Below, piece by piece: positions 38,601 through 51,448 of a DNA stretch of 64,000 nt. The first letter of the stretch is position 1. The number at the start of each line of letters is the position of its first letter. Origin of the DNA: Grifola frondosa. Its lineage: Eukaryota; Basidiomycota; Agaricomycetes; Polyporales; Grifolaceae. The stretch covers positions 310,001 to 374,000 of the forward strand of contig LUGG01000001.1 in the NCBI GenBank assembly GCA_001683735.1. Reading direction: 5' to 3'. Under the pieces are notes generated by a model, which was not told the DNA's origin, did no database searches, and saw nothing but the letters and a program-made list of their open reading frames with translations. A program made the translations under genes and the position numbers.

Positions 38601-38804
38601 ACTCAAATCATGTTCGCGCAATGATGAGCATGTAACATACGCGCGACCAGCGTCGGCAGAGGTACCAGGCTGGCGGGAGACAAGGCGTCTTGATTGTGCT
38701 TCAATCTGATCAAGCGAGAGGTTGACAGAAGGAAGATCAGGACGTGAAAGATGGGATGTGAGGGCTTTGGACGCGTTCAGGAGCGAGGACAAATTATTCG
38801 CCAT
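35606..38804 (-). CDS. NIC96: Nucleoporin NIC96/NUP93 (apparent frameshifts)
   Basis: Nic96 is a scaffold of the inner ring of the nuclear pore. Start at 38804 (MANNLSSLLNASKALTSHL). Signatures: VAGYLRHAHEQNLISTIEEG, EEFYQVLEERGRRDWEARKK, QPLWAKLFYLVRTGHVQEA, DWLWFQLAMV, IWRYVRQFVKMDAREALQYV, and EYNEQILIRAA. The C-terminus should read RKKSRSLMIFAGNLKYR...SYLARLDVEIAL, giving a stop at 35606. As written, one base is missing at about 35645-35650 and the frame runs to 35587 with a nonsense tail. A second missing base lies at about 36110-36122, between HYERMNRQWG and ERDAVIRLLRVRE. About 830 aa, the family size. The bulk of the protein is alpha-helical solenoid. Confidence 0.93.
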
Positions 38805-39700
38805 CGCAGATATTTTCCCGTGATTAAGTGAGATGCAAAACAGGTAATTTCAGCAAGAGCGTGGACAGCTTAGCACAGAGCAGTGTCAAAAATGTTTCAA
38901 GAGATTCTGCTAGGCGAGAAGAAGATTCAAGGTGGCGAGTCCAGTAATGCACGCGTGCAACCTCAAGCTTCAAGTTGAAAGGACATGCACCATCACGGTC
39001 ACGGGAATGGTGACTGTCACGGCGCTTCCTTTGGAACTTAGCTATAATAGGCAATATTCGTGATTTTTCAAAAATGATGGTGCACCAACTATCTATATCA
39101 AGACTTGCTGTAATAAGTAGTGTGACACATGTACATGTATTCCAACCATGTTGTGTTATAAAGTAGAGTTCTCTGTCAGAAATTCGCAATATATCTCAAA
39201 CTAGAGAGAACAGGAATTGAGTCAGACCCATGGTAAGTAAAAATAACTGATTACTTATACAGTCAGCGCACCTATGTTCTGCGCAAGTAACCATAGCATA
39301 TTGATACGGCAATCGCAAGGCGACACGATGCAACAGGTAGCATAAAGCAGTATCAACCGGATGTTATTGTCATACTTCCAATTGCGCACATGCATGTTTA
39401 GCCGAAATGTCAATGCAACCAATTTGCGTGCAAAGCTATGTCCCAACATCTGATATGGTTGGAGAAGAAGACAGAGGTATTGCGATGAGAATACAGTGAA
39501 AATGACATTCCTCATGCATTGAGATGCTGCATAAGTCCTGAACTTTACAATCGAACGGCAACCCCAGTCGACGAAAGCCAAGTACATACGAGGAGATATG
39601 ATAGCAACTGACAGCCTGATCGGAGATACATCCCTAAAGCGCCAGCCATCGGTACGACAGTATGCAGCATAGTCACATAGCATAGTAACCGAGAACAACT
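38805..39700. other. 0.9 kb without a convincing gene
   Basis: Between the NIC96 start and the RPS17 stop. A 149-codon minus frame (39255-39704) opens right after RPS17 with a GTG, has no ATG near its start and no known domain. It is more likely 3' UTR and flank. Composition is AT-rich. Confidence 0.4.
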
Positions 39701-40414
39701 TCACGAGCGACCAGCACCAGGGACGTTGCGTCGCTCCCGCCGGGGACCACGCTCTGGCTGCGCAGTTACAAGGCTGACGACGTTAACGGGAATAGAATCG
39801 AAGTTCAGCGAGTGCAGGAGATCCTGGAATGCGCAAACACTTGAGTAATGCACACCGAGCACAATATCGAGTAACAACGCACCTTAGTATCCTGGTCGAT
39901 CTCGAGCCCGTTGACGCTAGTGTCAAGAGCAGACACCTCGGGCACATAGTTGTCCTTCCGCTCGCGCTCCTCTTCCTGCAGCTTGAACGAAATGCCACGG
40001 ACAGGTCCGCGCTGGATACGCTTCATCAAGTGGGTCGTGAATCCGGCAATCTTGTTCCGGAGGCGTTTCGAAGGGACAACCGCCTTGCGTAACGAATAAG
40101 AAGGTAAATATGCCGGAGTAAAAGGCATGAACGCACAACTTCATCGATGATACGCTTGTTGGTGTGAAAGTCGAGGGTAAGGCGCGGGTAGCTGTAAAAT
40201 TTGTATATGAGCTCCTGCTTCTCGCTCTCCCAGACAGCCTCCTATGATGCACAATCCCTTGTGATAGTGCATACGCGGAATAACAACTCACTATTTCTCG
40301 ATGAGCACTCGGGAGGCCCTTTTGGTAGTTTTGGTGCGAACGCGGCCCTGGACAACGGGGAAAGTCCTGTCAGCCCAATGTATTGCTAGGTCATAGTCTC
40401 CAGGAGCTAACCAT
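39701..40414 (-). CDS. RPS17: 40S ribosomal protein eS17
   Basis: Component of the small ribosomal subunit head. Exons 40412-40414 (ATG alone), 40292-40347, 40137-40191, 39883-40083, 39701-39823 give 145 aa, close to the usual 135-145. Sequence shows [20 protein letters not shown], then [60 protein letters not shown] and [14 protein letters not shown]. All introns keep phase. The intron right after the start codon is common in fungal ribosomal protein genes. The third exon's intron (40192-40291) has an earlier unused AG. Divergent with RPS22. Confidence 0.97.
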
Positions 40415-40805
40415 GGTGGAATTGAGGTGTGGCGAGGAGGCTTGACCTTGATGTAGACGGCGGCGGACTTGGCGTAGAACAAGTGGCTACGCACCGGGGC
40501 ATGCCGAGTGGCTGGGCCGGTGCTATACAGCATTGCCAGCCACACGTGGTTATTGTAAGTGGTCCAGCGCGCCTAAACTGGTCGCCGACAATTCTCAGCC
40601 AACCCTCAAGACTCGTCAAGGTGAATCCCTCCCCCGTCCATCATGCTCTGGGAGAACACGACACTCGACGATTCTTGTCACCGTTTTCGGTTTCTAGCTC
40701 GTCTTGACTCGTGCTTTCTGTAGCGCGACACTCGGACGAGCAGTCTTGCTTACTTCTCTTTGTCTTAGTACTACACGTCACTTCGCATCCGCTCCTTGTC
40801 CCATC
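40415..40805. promoter_or_regulatory. Shared divergent promoter of RPS17 and RPS22
   Basis: 391 bp separate the two start codons. A pyrimidine-rich tract with CTTGTC and TCTTTGTC precedes the RPS22 start, as in many fungal ribosomal protein leaders. Co-expression of the pair is expected since both products are needed in equal amounts; sharing of elements is inference. Confidence 0.6.
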
Positions 40806-41619
40806 ATGGTCCGCGTCTCTGTTCTGGTGAGTTCCTTACAGTTCTGCTACTGGGCGCTGATGTGACTTCTATCCGATGCAGAATGACTGCCTGGTATGTC
40901 TAATTTATCTATCATCTCTTGCAATGACTTATATCGTTTCTAGAACAACATTGTCAATGCCGAGCACCGGGGCAAGCGTCAAGTTCTCATCCGCCCCTCC
41001 TCGAAGGTCATCGTGAAGTTCTTGACTGTCATGCAGCGTCACGGTGCGCATCTTCACGATTTGTTTCTTTTCCCTATCCCCATCCGTTGCCCTATCCACA
41101 AAACTCGGAGTGATAACTACGATTGACGAGGTTTTGCCTCCACCCGCCCCTCGTTTTAACGCTCCGATAAATCAATTACTCTCTCGAAACCATAACAATA
41201 CCTTTCCTTTTCACACAGTGGATCTGGTATTCACTGTAGAGAACATCATCTCTCATATTTGGATCTTTAGTCTAATTCTTACGAGACTAATTATCTGCGC
41301 ACAGGTTATATCGGCGAGTTTGAGATTGTCGATGACCACCGTTCGGGCAAAATCGTCGTTCAGCTGAACGGCCGTCTGAACAAGACCGGTGTTATTTCTC
41401 CTCGTTACAACGTTCAGGTTACCCAAATTGAGGCCTGGGTCAATTTGCTTCTCCCCGCTCGTTCATTCGGTATCATTATCCTGGTGAGTCTTATACGTCG
41501 TGTTGCTGAGAATGTTCCATTAAGAGAATGTTCTTCAGACGACGTCATCTGGCATCCTTGATCATGAGGAGGCCCGCCGCAAGAACGTTGGTGGAAAGCT
41601 TTTGGGCTATGTTTACTAG
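40806..41619 (+). CDS. RPS22: 40S ribosomal protein uS8 (S15a/S22)
   Basis: uS8 binds the central domain of 18S rRNA. Exons 40806-40826, 40882-40893 (12-nt microexon), 40944-41043, 41305-41483 and 41539-41619 give exactly 130 aa, the invariant eukaryotic length. Protein begins [20 protein letters not shown] and contains [43 protein letters not shown] and [19 protein letters not shown]. The microexon encodes NDCL. The third intron (41044-41304, 261 nt) is four to five times the usual size, and in budding yeast an RPS22 intron hosts a snoRNA; I could not identify one here. Confidence 0.97.
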
Positions 41620-42671
41620 GCATCATGCACTTCGGACCCATGCAGGCTTGACCTAGCATACTTCAAAATGACCCGGCCGTAGACGGCTCCGTGACTTGTT
41701 ATGTCGAGATGTCTGTATGATACTTATCTGCTCCTTGTCTGCAATTGAGCGATATTGATTCATGTCACTCGTCTACCAGCACTGTGGACATTGCTGCACT
41801 GGTGTTCGCCTTCAACTTGCTGCGTACGTTTTGTGTCCTCTTGTTTTCAACCTAGGTCAACTTGAATAACTCTATGTTGATCTGACCTGTCAGTTTTGAA
41901 GACCTTCTTAGTATATTGAAGTAAGTTCATTTTGTCGAGCGTGCCGTGATCAGGCATCATCAGATAGGCCTTATCAATGTGGAGCTTTCGGAGGCCTGAT
42001 CGTCGTTGAGCCATTCACAACTTTGGCAGACTTTCGTTCTTTCTGACGATGATCCCGTCGTTCTCTGGGATGCCTTACGCCTCTGATACTGCCTCTAAAT
42101 TGGTGATGCCGCAGCTTCTTAGCATTCCCTGACTCCTGGACTACGGACGAACTTCTGAGCAGCATGCTCCTACATATTTAGAATTTACGGCTGTGGAGAC
42201 ATGTCCAGGCTTCACTTGGAGAACTTACTGTTCCCTGAACTGTTCTGACCTACTGGAGTGCCGATTCTGACATGTCCTTTAAATCCGAGTTAAAGTTTTG
42301 CTATGTTCAGGTTGACGGCGCTGACGCGACCTGCATACCAGAGAATACTTAGCACACTCGCTGCCATGTCGACGGAAGGAAGATTCTTTGCTCACATGCC
42401 TTACTTGCACATCGACTGCAAACGACTGTCAAGTCTTCTTTAAAACCTGTATTTCGTGGAGACTTGGATTAGAATCCTGTAGCTAGCTACATGGTTCGGC
42501 CAACTTAATATATATAAAATACGGAAACTCTAGGGTTGCTCCACCCGAAAATAAGTTGTCATAGAAGCGGCATACATGTCAAACGGTATAAACCTGCAAT
42601 GAGATTACAATTAGAACTACAACGACCGAACTGGTACACCATGAGTGGAAAGAAAGAAGTCTTGGGGGCAA
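41620..42671. other. 1.05 kb without a recognisable gene
   Basis: Between the convergent ends of RPS22 and STH1. No frame above about 70 codons. Several TGATG and CTGA words suggested box C/D snoRNAs, but none has correct spacing plus a terminal stem, so none is called. Confidence 0.4.
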
Positions 42672-45600
42672 TCATTCGTCGTCACTAGGTGTGAGGTATT
42701 CATCGTCGCTGATGATCTGGTCCTCAGCCTCTTGCCTTTGGGCATGGTCGCTCGTCATCGTCCATCGGAGTTGATGCCGCATCATATGAAGCGGACGTCC
42801 CAGGTCCTGGTGGCGCTCCAGGAAGGCCACTTCCAGCAATTGTCCGTTCGAAGACCGCGTTGAATACTTTCTCCATCTCGTCCGCATTCATATAGACGTA
42901 GGAACCTTCCTGGTTGTACGTTCGGGCGTTATTGAACATCAGTCTCATGTCGTCTCGGAATTCAAGGACGCTCTTGTACTGATTGCCGTTTATTCGTTTG
43001 CGGATGGTTGACAGAGCGATAGGTTGCTCGATGAGTTGATAGTAATCAGGGTAGGCCTACAGGAAGGCTTAGTGATGTGCTCATTGCTATGAAGAAATAT
43101 CTATACCTTCTTGTCAGGGAGCTCCTTGAACAGCTCACAACGCTTGCGACCCTCCTCATCCTCGCAGCTTGACACAGCTTTATGACACTCTTGAACGCCT
43201 TCTTCATCTTGTCACGAATCGGGGCAAGGATATCAGACACTTTGGTCTTGCGGCGTTTCTGCCGAAGTAACTTAGTTTGCGACGTAGAAACAATTTGAAG
43301 GAACTCACTGTATCGCGGTCGTCCTCATCGTCATCAACGACAGAGGGCGTCATTGATGTCGATTTTCCACCCCCACGTTTCCGCTTGCCGCTGACTTGTA
43401 ACATATCTAGGTCGGTCATCTTCCCTTTGCCCTTTTTTCCCTTACGTCCACGGGGCGTGTCTACTTCTGGTGCAGGGGATGCGTTCGACTCGGTTTCTCT
43501 GATCAACTTGTGTTACCCTCCTTTCTTTCTTTTCCGGGCACGCTCAGACAGCTCTTGCAAATCTTCACCGTCCTCCAAAGCCTTGTTGCGCGCAAACGTC
43601 AGTATATCATCGACTTCCGTTGCTGACGAAAGCTTACCATCGCCCACTGGTCATCGCTGAGTCCGTCGTTGTAGTTGACCGCCGTTCTCCGGCGGTGTCC
43701 CCGACCCTCCATCCCTCGAGCTCATTCTTGTCTTCGAAAGGCTCGTCTGTACGATAGAATTCCGGTAGCTCTTCAAGTTGCATGAGCGGAGGAGGCGGCT
43801 TGCCCCTGTTGTTTGCTTTCCGCCACGCTTCTAGAGCGTCGCGCTCACGTTGGATATCGACCTCGCGGAAGAGAGCACTTTCTTCGTCACTGCGAGAAAT
43901 AATCTCGTTGATTTCATCATCGTTCATATCGCCCGCTTCTTCGTTCTCTTCCTCCTGATCCGCTTCCAAAATGGAGCGCTAATGCCGGGTCATCATTATT
44001 GTCATCCAAGCCGAGATGTGGAAGCACGCACCAAAAACTCTTCCTGCTCTTCCTGGGTAGACTTGTTATCGAAGCGACCGGCCTGAATGACCTTGTCGTC
44101 GATGTCCAATTTATAACGAGCACGAGCAAACATAGCCTCTTCTACGGACTTCTCGGTGATGAATCGCAGGATTCGCACAACTTTCGTCTGGCCAATACGA
44201 TGAGCACGGTCCTGTGCTTGCAAATCGGCATGAGGATTCCTGTTTAATACAGTATTTAGTGCGAAATTAAACGCGAACACTTGATGGGCACTCACCAATC
44301 ACTATCGAAGCTAAGAATGCCCAGGCAATATGTCAGCCAAGATTCGCAGAAAGAGGCAGGCAACACATACATGATGACGGTATCAGCCGTCTGCAAGTTC
44401 AGACCGAGGCACCAGCCCTAGTGGAGAGGATGAAGACTTTATATTCGGAATTTGGGGCGTTAAAGAGCGCAACGTGGCCTGCACGATCCTCGGTCTTCGT
44501 CCCACCGTCAAGGCGGAGGTATTTCCACCCCATCATTTTGAGGAAGTCCTCCATGATATCCATGACTTTCGTCATTTGGAAGAAGATAAGCACCTGAAAT
44601 CCATGTAATACATGAGTTCGAGACCATAAGAGCTAGATACGGGCGTACTCTGTGACCGGTCATGAAGAACTTGGGTAAAATGCGGGACAGAAGCTCGATC
44701 TTGCCTGATGCGGATGAGCTTGTCGTCGATCACTGAGCCGGGATTGATGTTGTCCTCTACACTCTCGAAAAGGAAAGGATGTTGGCAAATCTTCCGAAGC
44801 TGCATGAGCTCATTACTGAGGCCCTTAACGCCACCCGATTTTCTGCAGGGCATACAGATATCAGCGAAAATGCCAATCATAGAAACTTCTGCACTGACCC
44901 CTTCGAATCTTTCCCGTCGGCAATCATCTTGTACTTCTTCATCTGCTTATACAACTGCGACTGAAGCGCACTCATGCGGACCTTGATCACCTTTTCAACC
45001 TTGTCCGGCAGCTCCGACTCGACGTCCTTCTTCAGACGGCGTAGCAAGAAAGGACGAAGCACCTTATGCAGGCGCCGAATGATGAGCAGCGCCTCTTCTT
45101 CGTTCAACTCGATCTTATCACCAGTACCCGAGTTCGCGAACGGCGTATTGAACCATTCATCGAATGACTTGACCGAATTGAAGACCTTCGGTAGGACGAA
45201 ATTAAAAGCGCCCATAGTTCAGGCAAGTTATTTTGCAGTGGCGTTCCCGTCAGGATAAGTCGGTAGCGCGAGTGATAATGCTGTGTCAGCGTCTGAACGA
45301 GTTTGCTTTGAGTGTTCTTCATCCGGTGGCCCTCATCTGCAGATCTCGTAAGTAAATATTCTATGTATATGAGGGAGAAAATATAATCGCACCGATTATC
45401 ATATGGACCCATTTAATCCTACTGAGATGCACGCGATCCTTAATAATGTACTCGTATGTGGTCAAGACGACCTGGAAATTTCCCGACCGGAGCTCAGCCT
45501 GTAGTATCTTACGCTGAGCGGGATTGCCCTTGTACGAGATCATCCTGACGCTGGGCGCCCACTTGGCGAACTCGCCAGACCAGTTAGTCATGGTGGATAG

Positions 45601-47960
45601 TGGCACGATGACGAGATAAGGCCCGCGCTGTTTCTTTGTCTCGATGAGGAATGTGATTAAGGATATCGTCTGAATGGTCTTGCCCAAACCCTATGCAAAA
45701 ATGTTCAGTATCAGCTCGCGCGAGGAGCTTGAAGGAATTATATACCATCTCGTCTGCAAGGATACCGTCGAGCTTGTTATTGTACAAGCTCACCATCCAC
45801 TGCAAGCCCTTCAGCTGGTAATCCTTGAGTGTACCGCCGACCAGTATGCTCGGTTGCTTCGTGATCTTCTCTTTGATCCGATGGGCCACTGCATAGTAGT
45901 CCAGCTTACCCTTATCCTCATGCTCATCCTCGAAGGTCTTCGCGCCGAACGTCGCCTCATTCGCTGGCCCTTCATCATCGTAGTAGGATTGCGTCACATC
46001 GTGGCCATCGCCCCGCTGCTGCTCCATCACCGCCTGTGCAAGCGAATCGAGATATGCATCTGTCTGCTTCAGCAGGTGCGTGATACGCGTATCCTTCGCT
46101 GTGTCGATCAGCTTCATGTACGCCTCCTCATCGTCCGCCTTGAGAGCCCTCAGACGTTCCTTTGAAATCCGCTCGATTCGCTTCTGCTCCTCCCTCTCCG
46201 TGTGCGCATGGAACGAGAGCACCGCACGCCCCAGCCTCGTGATGCGGTCCTGCGACGCCCGTCCCATTGCTCGCAAGTCGTTCCCATGATCGCAGATCAC
46301 TCTCAGTTGCTCGACGTGCTTCTGCTTCGCCCGACGCTCCCGTTCCAGTCGCTGCCGACGCTCTGAGTTCTCCGTCGTCCGAACGTCCCGCAGCGCAGGC
46401 TTGCGCACTCGCCGGAAGTCTACCCGGTTCAAAGGCAGCAGCGACCCGTGCGTCAGCCGCTCCGCCACCAGCGCACGAAGAGCCCGCTGCTTCTCCACCA
46501 CCCGAAGCCCTTTCAGCTCGATCAGCGCCCGCAGCTTCCCGTGCGTGTTCGGACCGGGGTGCATCAACTCGTTCAACGACGGCACCTCGCGCATGGCGTT
46601 CTCCTTATCGTTCTTCGCCGCGTCGTCCATGATGTTCTCTAGCCCGCCGTCCCCCATCATCGCCGGCATATCCTCCAGCTCGCGATCCGCTGGTCAATCC
46701 GTGCATCCACGAACCGGTTGCGCTCCGCGATTGCCTCGTGCGGGTCCAGTCCCGCGGGCATGATCGACGGCACCAGCAGCCGCTGCATGCGCGTCGCGAA
46801 CAACGCCGGGTCTGTGCTCGCTTCTCGCTTCAGATGCGCGAACGGGTGCATGTACGCGTTGTACGGGTAGATGCCTGAGTTGACGTCGTCCTCGAAGAAC
46901 GGGCCCTTCGGCATGTCCTCCGTGCTCTCCACCACCTCAATTTCTTCCGCCTTGATCCCGTCCACGACCGCACCATCGACGGCGGACTCTTCAGTACCCT
47001 TGTGAATCTTGACCGCGCTGTCAACGACGCGCGCATTGACATCCGCACCGTGGAGTAGCTTCTCGAGGTCCGGTACTGCCTGGTTCGGGATGCGAATAGC
47101 TTGTTGAATGGGTTCGGGGATCGGCATGCCGCGCGAGAGGAGCTTGAATGCGTGTATCTGCGCACGCAATGCGTTGATCTGGTCTGGAGTAAACGACACG
47201 GGTGTCTGAGAAGCAGATGGGTAGGGCTGCGCGGGAGTGGGAGTGGAGGCGGCGACGTTGCCGTTGGGAGGTGGGGCGCCATTGATGACGGGAGGCGTGT
47301 GCCCGTTCAACGAAGGCTGAGGATGTTCTGCAGCCAGTTGGTCTGGTTCTACGAAGCATGATGAGTCAGTAATGGAAATAGACATATCGACCTAGCAGAA
47401 GGAGTAAAATGGACTCGATGATGCTGTTGAGCGAGAACAAGGTCACGGAAATGATACTTCAGCTTCTATGATGTTTGGAGAGCAAAATGCAGTACCATAG
47501 TTGTATTACATATCCGAAACCATCTGTCTCGCAATGTCCCACAAACAGCATCACAGCAAATTCGCTGCTCATGTTATCTTCAGAGCTGACACTCGGTGAC
47601 ACCGCAGGTGATTATGAATGCACAGGGAATGCAAGATGAATTAGAACGACCCAAGAAAAGAACACTCACTCTGTGATTGTTGGAACGCATGCAAGAACTT
47701 GTAGATCCTGTCGAGCTCTGGCGAGGTCTCTGGAGTAAGACCATTGTTGCGGAGGAAGTGGGCGCGCTGAGAGTGGTAAAGTATAGGCATTGATGAATGT
47801 GCTAAGGATAAACTGATCGACGAACCTGGACACAAGCCTGAATGCGATCGCGAGTAACATTTGGGGGAGGGATGGGCTGTCTGCCGTTGGCCGCGACGTT
47901 GGGAAAGGGGTGTTGTTGAGAAATTTGATGAGGGTTGGGAGCAAGATTTGTTGCAGCCAT
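42672..47960 (-). CDS. STH1: SNF2/STH1-type chromatin-remodelling ATPase (apparent frameshifts)
   Basis: Catalytic subunit of a SWI/SNF or RSC complex. The first exon starts at 47960 ([20 protein letters not shown]); a 322-nt intron precedes [12 protein letters not shown]. Domains in order: [13 protein letters not shown] region, QLQ ([17 protein letters not shown]), HSA with [23 protein letters not shown]2 helicase ([39 protein letters not shown]), helicase C ([30 protein letters not shown]), SnAC ([20 protein letters not shown]), and a C-terminal bromodomain ([20 protein letters not shown] to [16 protein letters not shown]). Bases are missing or extra near 42760, 43190, 43655, 44410 (motif V RAGGLGLNLQ) and 44695. 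About 1,430 aa. SNF2 and STH1 cannot be separated by eye. Confidence 0.93.
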
Positions 47961-48333
47961 AGCTTGAATGGCTTAGAAGGTCGCGTCGCAGCCACTTTGC
48001 CACTTGAAAAGGCCGTGTCGCGCAGATCTCGTGAAACGTAAGTTGTTCTCGACAACGCGCGCCTCAGCGACCTCTGTCTTACATATTCGTGGGAATATTT
48101 TCTTTCTCCGCTTCATTATTTGATCACGTGCTTCAGTCGCGTCGCGTCCTCAGCAACGGCAGCACGAGTGTGGCACTTTGTTTTGTCCTTACCACTTAGT
48201 CTCCAGGCGATAAGGGGCTTGTGCAGAAATTTTGACAGGTATGTTGAATTTTCTAAGAGTAGTTCTACTCGATAATTAGGCTTACATGTCCGTGACGTAC
48301 TAGTAAACACCGCACATTGCAACGAGCGCAGCC
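47961..48333. promoter_or_regulatory. Divergent STH1 / KU80 intergenic region
   Basis: 373 bp between the two start codons. A CACGTG-like core (TCACGTGC) sits at 48123-48130. Function unproven. Confidence 0.4.
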
Positions 48334-51300
48334 ATGCCCGCAGAGCGAGCAGGGGTATATGTTCAACATCTTCAAGTTTCATTTGTTCTGACTGAACTCT
48401 CACAGTACACAGTGACGATATTTCTCATCGACATCTCACCGTCCATGGGCAAAATGAGGGAAGTTGAGCTCCCGCCATCTGCTGGCGCCGAGAGGGAGAC
48501 AATTGAAATGACAAACCTTGAGTGGTCGCTTCAGTTTGTCATGTTGAAGATACAGGAGATGGTGAGCACCAAGTAATATGCGATGCCGCTGGGACTCAAT
48601 CAATACAATAGATATTCAATGGAAGGAAAACGGACCAGTGTGGCATCATCCTGTTTGGGACTGAAGGTGCGCCATGCTCTGTGCCATCGTTCAACTTTAA
48701 GTTCAAGTATTTCTTAGATACAGACAACATAATCAATGAGAAGAACGGCGGATATGAGAATGTTACTGAATTCATTCCCATCTCGCAGCCGAGCGCGAGT
48801 ACCCTGGCCAAACTTGCTTCCCTTGAGCCTTCAACTGTTGCGGGTGATCGTGCGTGTGAACACAAATCTGCTATTCAATTTTGCCAAACTGCTGCATCTT
48901 ATTTACAGCTCTTGATGCGCTTATAGTAGGCATTGAGACTCAGCATGAGTATCTTGCTTCTAAGAAAACATGGACACGCAAAATGGTGCTTCTGACAGAT
49001 GGCGAGAACCCCATCGAGGTAGAAGATTGGGAAGCTACCGTGAAGAAAATGAATGCCCTTGAAACCAGTCTCACCATCGTGTATGTACCCTATAATCTCG
49101 CTGACGAGCTTATCCTGACGCATTATTAGCGGGGTCGATTTCGATGACGACGAGCTTCCATTCCACGAAGATAACAAGTCCACTATGAAGGTGCGCCATC
49201 GATACTCTTTCTACGCAAGTTCAGCTAGTAATCTGATTCGTTCCACAGAGCGCTAACGAGACCTTCTACCATACATTCGTCTCTAACCTAGATTCAGGTG
49301 TGGTCGGAAACTGTGACTTCGCATTGCGTGAACTTTCGCGACCGGACATCAAGCAGACTAAGTCTGCGCTGATAGGCACAGTCTTACGGCTCGGCGATGT
49401 CGATGTGCGCCCAGAGGAAGCGGTCGAGGTGCATGTCAAAACAAGCAAATGCACTGCACTTGCACGCCCCAAGAGCTGGAAAAGGTTCGCGCGGCGCGTA
49501 CGCCCCTCAGATGAAATGGGAGATGAGGACGAAATGGCACGGCGCACGCGCGAAGAGGAAGCCAACAAAGCTGTCTACGCACAGCTGCGCATGCACACAG
49601 AATATTACATCGAAAAGACGCCGACAGAAGAGGGCGCAGAAGAAGAAATCGAGGAGGCTCCAGAGCAGCCCCCGGCGACGATCGAGAAGGAGAACCTCGT
49701 GCGGGGGTTCAAGTATGGAGCGTCATATGCGCCTTGCCCAGATGGACAGTTCGAGCGGCTCAAGACGCGCAAGGGTATCAATATATGCGGCTTCTTTGCT
49801 GCCCGCAATCTGCGACAAGAACTCGCGATGGGCGAGGTACAGTACATATGGGCGGACCCCGATTCCGCGGTACAGCAAGCGGCGCTGTCATCTATTGTAC
49901 AGGCCATGTATGAGAAGGGCGTGATCGCGATCGCAAAGTGGGTGAGCCGTGATGGTATGGATCCCAAGATGGGCGTGCTATCGCCGTGTGTATTTGAGGA
50001 AGCGGACTGTTTGCTGTGGGTGCAGGTGTGTGGTCCTAGGTCCCTTCCTCAATCGCCTTGACATCTGGCGACTATAGATGCCATTCGCAGACGACGTGCG
50101 GAGTTTTCCTTTTGCATCGCTTGATACCCTCATTACGAAGAGTGGCGAAGTCCTCACAAAGCACCCCTATCTGCCTAACGAAGAGCAGATGGAGGCTATG
50201 GAAAATTTTGTAGACACCATGGACCTCATGGAAGCAGGTGAGAAGGATGAAGATGGGTATGTCTCTATCCATATTTTCATTAGCACATACCATGATGCGT
50301 TTTCGCCAGAAACCGCCAACCATGGTTCGACACTCGTCTGTCTTACAATCCTGCCATACATCGCACCAAGCAGGCGCTTTTCCACAGTGCAATTGTCCCA
50401 GATATCACAACACACCCGTTACCTCCACCTCATCCCGAGCTCTTGAAGTACTTTGAGCCTCCTCAGCGTGTCCTTAAGCGTGCACACGATGCTATCGAGG
50501 AGTGCAAACAAGTATTCAAAGTGAAAGAAGGTAAATACCTTGCCAATTACCTCTCATAGCACACTAATGAGTTGAATCGCAGTACCGAAGAAGGTGGCGC
50601 GTACGCGGAAGGACGATCATGTCCTTGCACTCGACGAAGGTGATGAAACAATTCTGCTCGATAAGATGCCGCGGCAGACACAGCCGCGATCTCAACTGCC
50701 CATGCAAGCACGAGCTGAAAGCAGGTCTCAGCAAAGGCAGCGCGCGAAGTCGAAGCCCGTGGACAGCGAGACTGAGTCTGAGAGTGAAAATGACCAGGAG
50801 TTAATACTCGGCCAGGTGCAAAAGCCGTCCCTCCCTACGCCTACGCTCTCGCCATCTCCCGCCGCGCCCGATTCTAGACGTGCACCAGGGCGCATCGTTG
50901 GCTCGGCATATCCACTTGCAGACTTCCGGAAAAACATAGAGCGTGGTGACGTTGTCTCCAAGGCCGTCGAAGACCTCGCGTTCGTCGTAAAGGAGATCGT
51001 ATTGCAGCCATTTTCGTCGCGACGGAATGCCGAACTGCTGGATTGCATGAAAGAGCTGAGGCAAGTCGCACTAGAGGTGAGACTGCGAGTAATACTCGAG
51101 GAACGTCTGCTGACTTGCAAAATTTTGCAGGAGGATGAGATTGATGCATGGAATGTGTGAGTTTGTGATGCATACATTCAGCGCGCAATCAGCTCATGTT
51201 CATTTCTTTACTCCTTTAGCTTCTTGCGCGACCTTCGCAAGTCGTGCATTGATAACAAGCCTGGGAACCCAGACTTTTGGGCCCATGTAAAGGAGCTAGG

Positions 51301-51448
51301 GCGGGAAATGAGCCTAATCAGTAAGCTCGACGCAGCGAGGGCAGGCGGCAAGTCTAATATATCTGAAGCTGAAGCTATTGAGGTGCGATTTCCATGATTG
51401 ACTGACATCGTATCGCTCACCTTTCCCGTACAGTTCATCCAGAAATAA
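48334..51448 (+). CDS. KU80: KU80 (Ku70/80 DNA-end-binding subunit)
   Basis: Ku80 loads on DNA ends for non-homologous end joining and telomere care. MPAERAG joins across a GT-AG intron to YTVTIFLIDISPSMG, the vWA start with its D-x-S-x-S-like motif. Then come CGIILFGTE, GDPLDALIVGIETQHEYL and MVLLTDGENP. The Ku core beta-barrel follows (ENLVRGFKYGASYAPCPDGQ, KGVIAIAKWVSRDGMDPKMG, VLSPCVFEEADCLLWVQMPF, ADDVRSFPFASL). The C-terminal arm and Ku80 C-terminal helices include WFDTRLSYNPAIHRTKQALF, and the protein ends FIQK. About 820 aa over about ten introns, no frame break seen. Deletion of this gene is a common laboratory background in fungi, as known from the family. Confidence 0.94.

Noticed and set aside
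39255..39704. 149-codon minus-strand frame after RPS17
   Set aside because: Starts with GTG at the RPS17 stop, no domain, no splice partner. A chance frame of this length is expected in 64 kb.
41740..42440. Possible box C/D snoRNA cluster
   Set aside because: TGATG and CTGA words occur, but none has correct C-D spacing with a closing stem.
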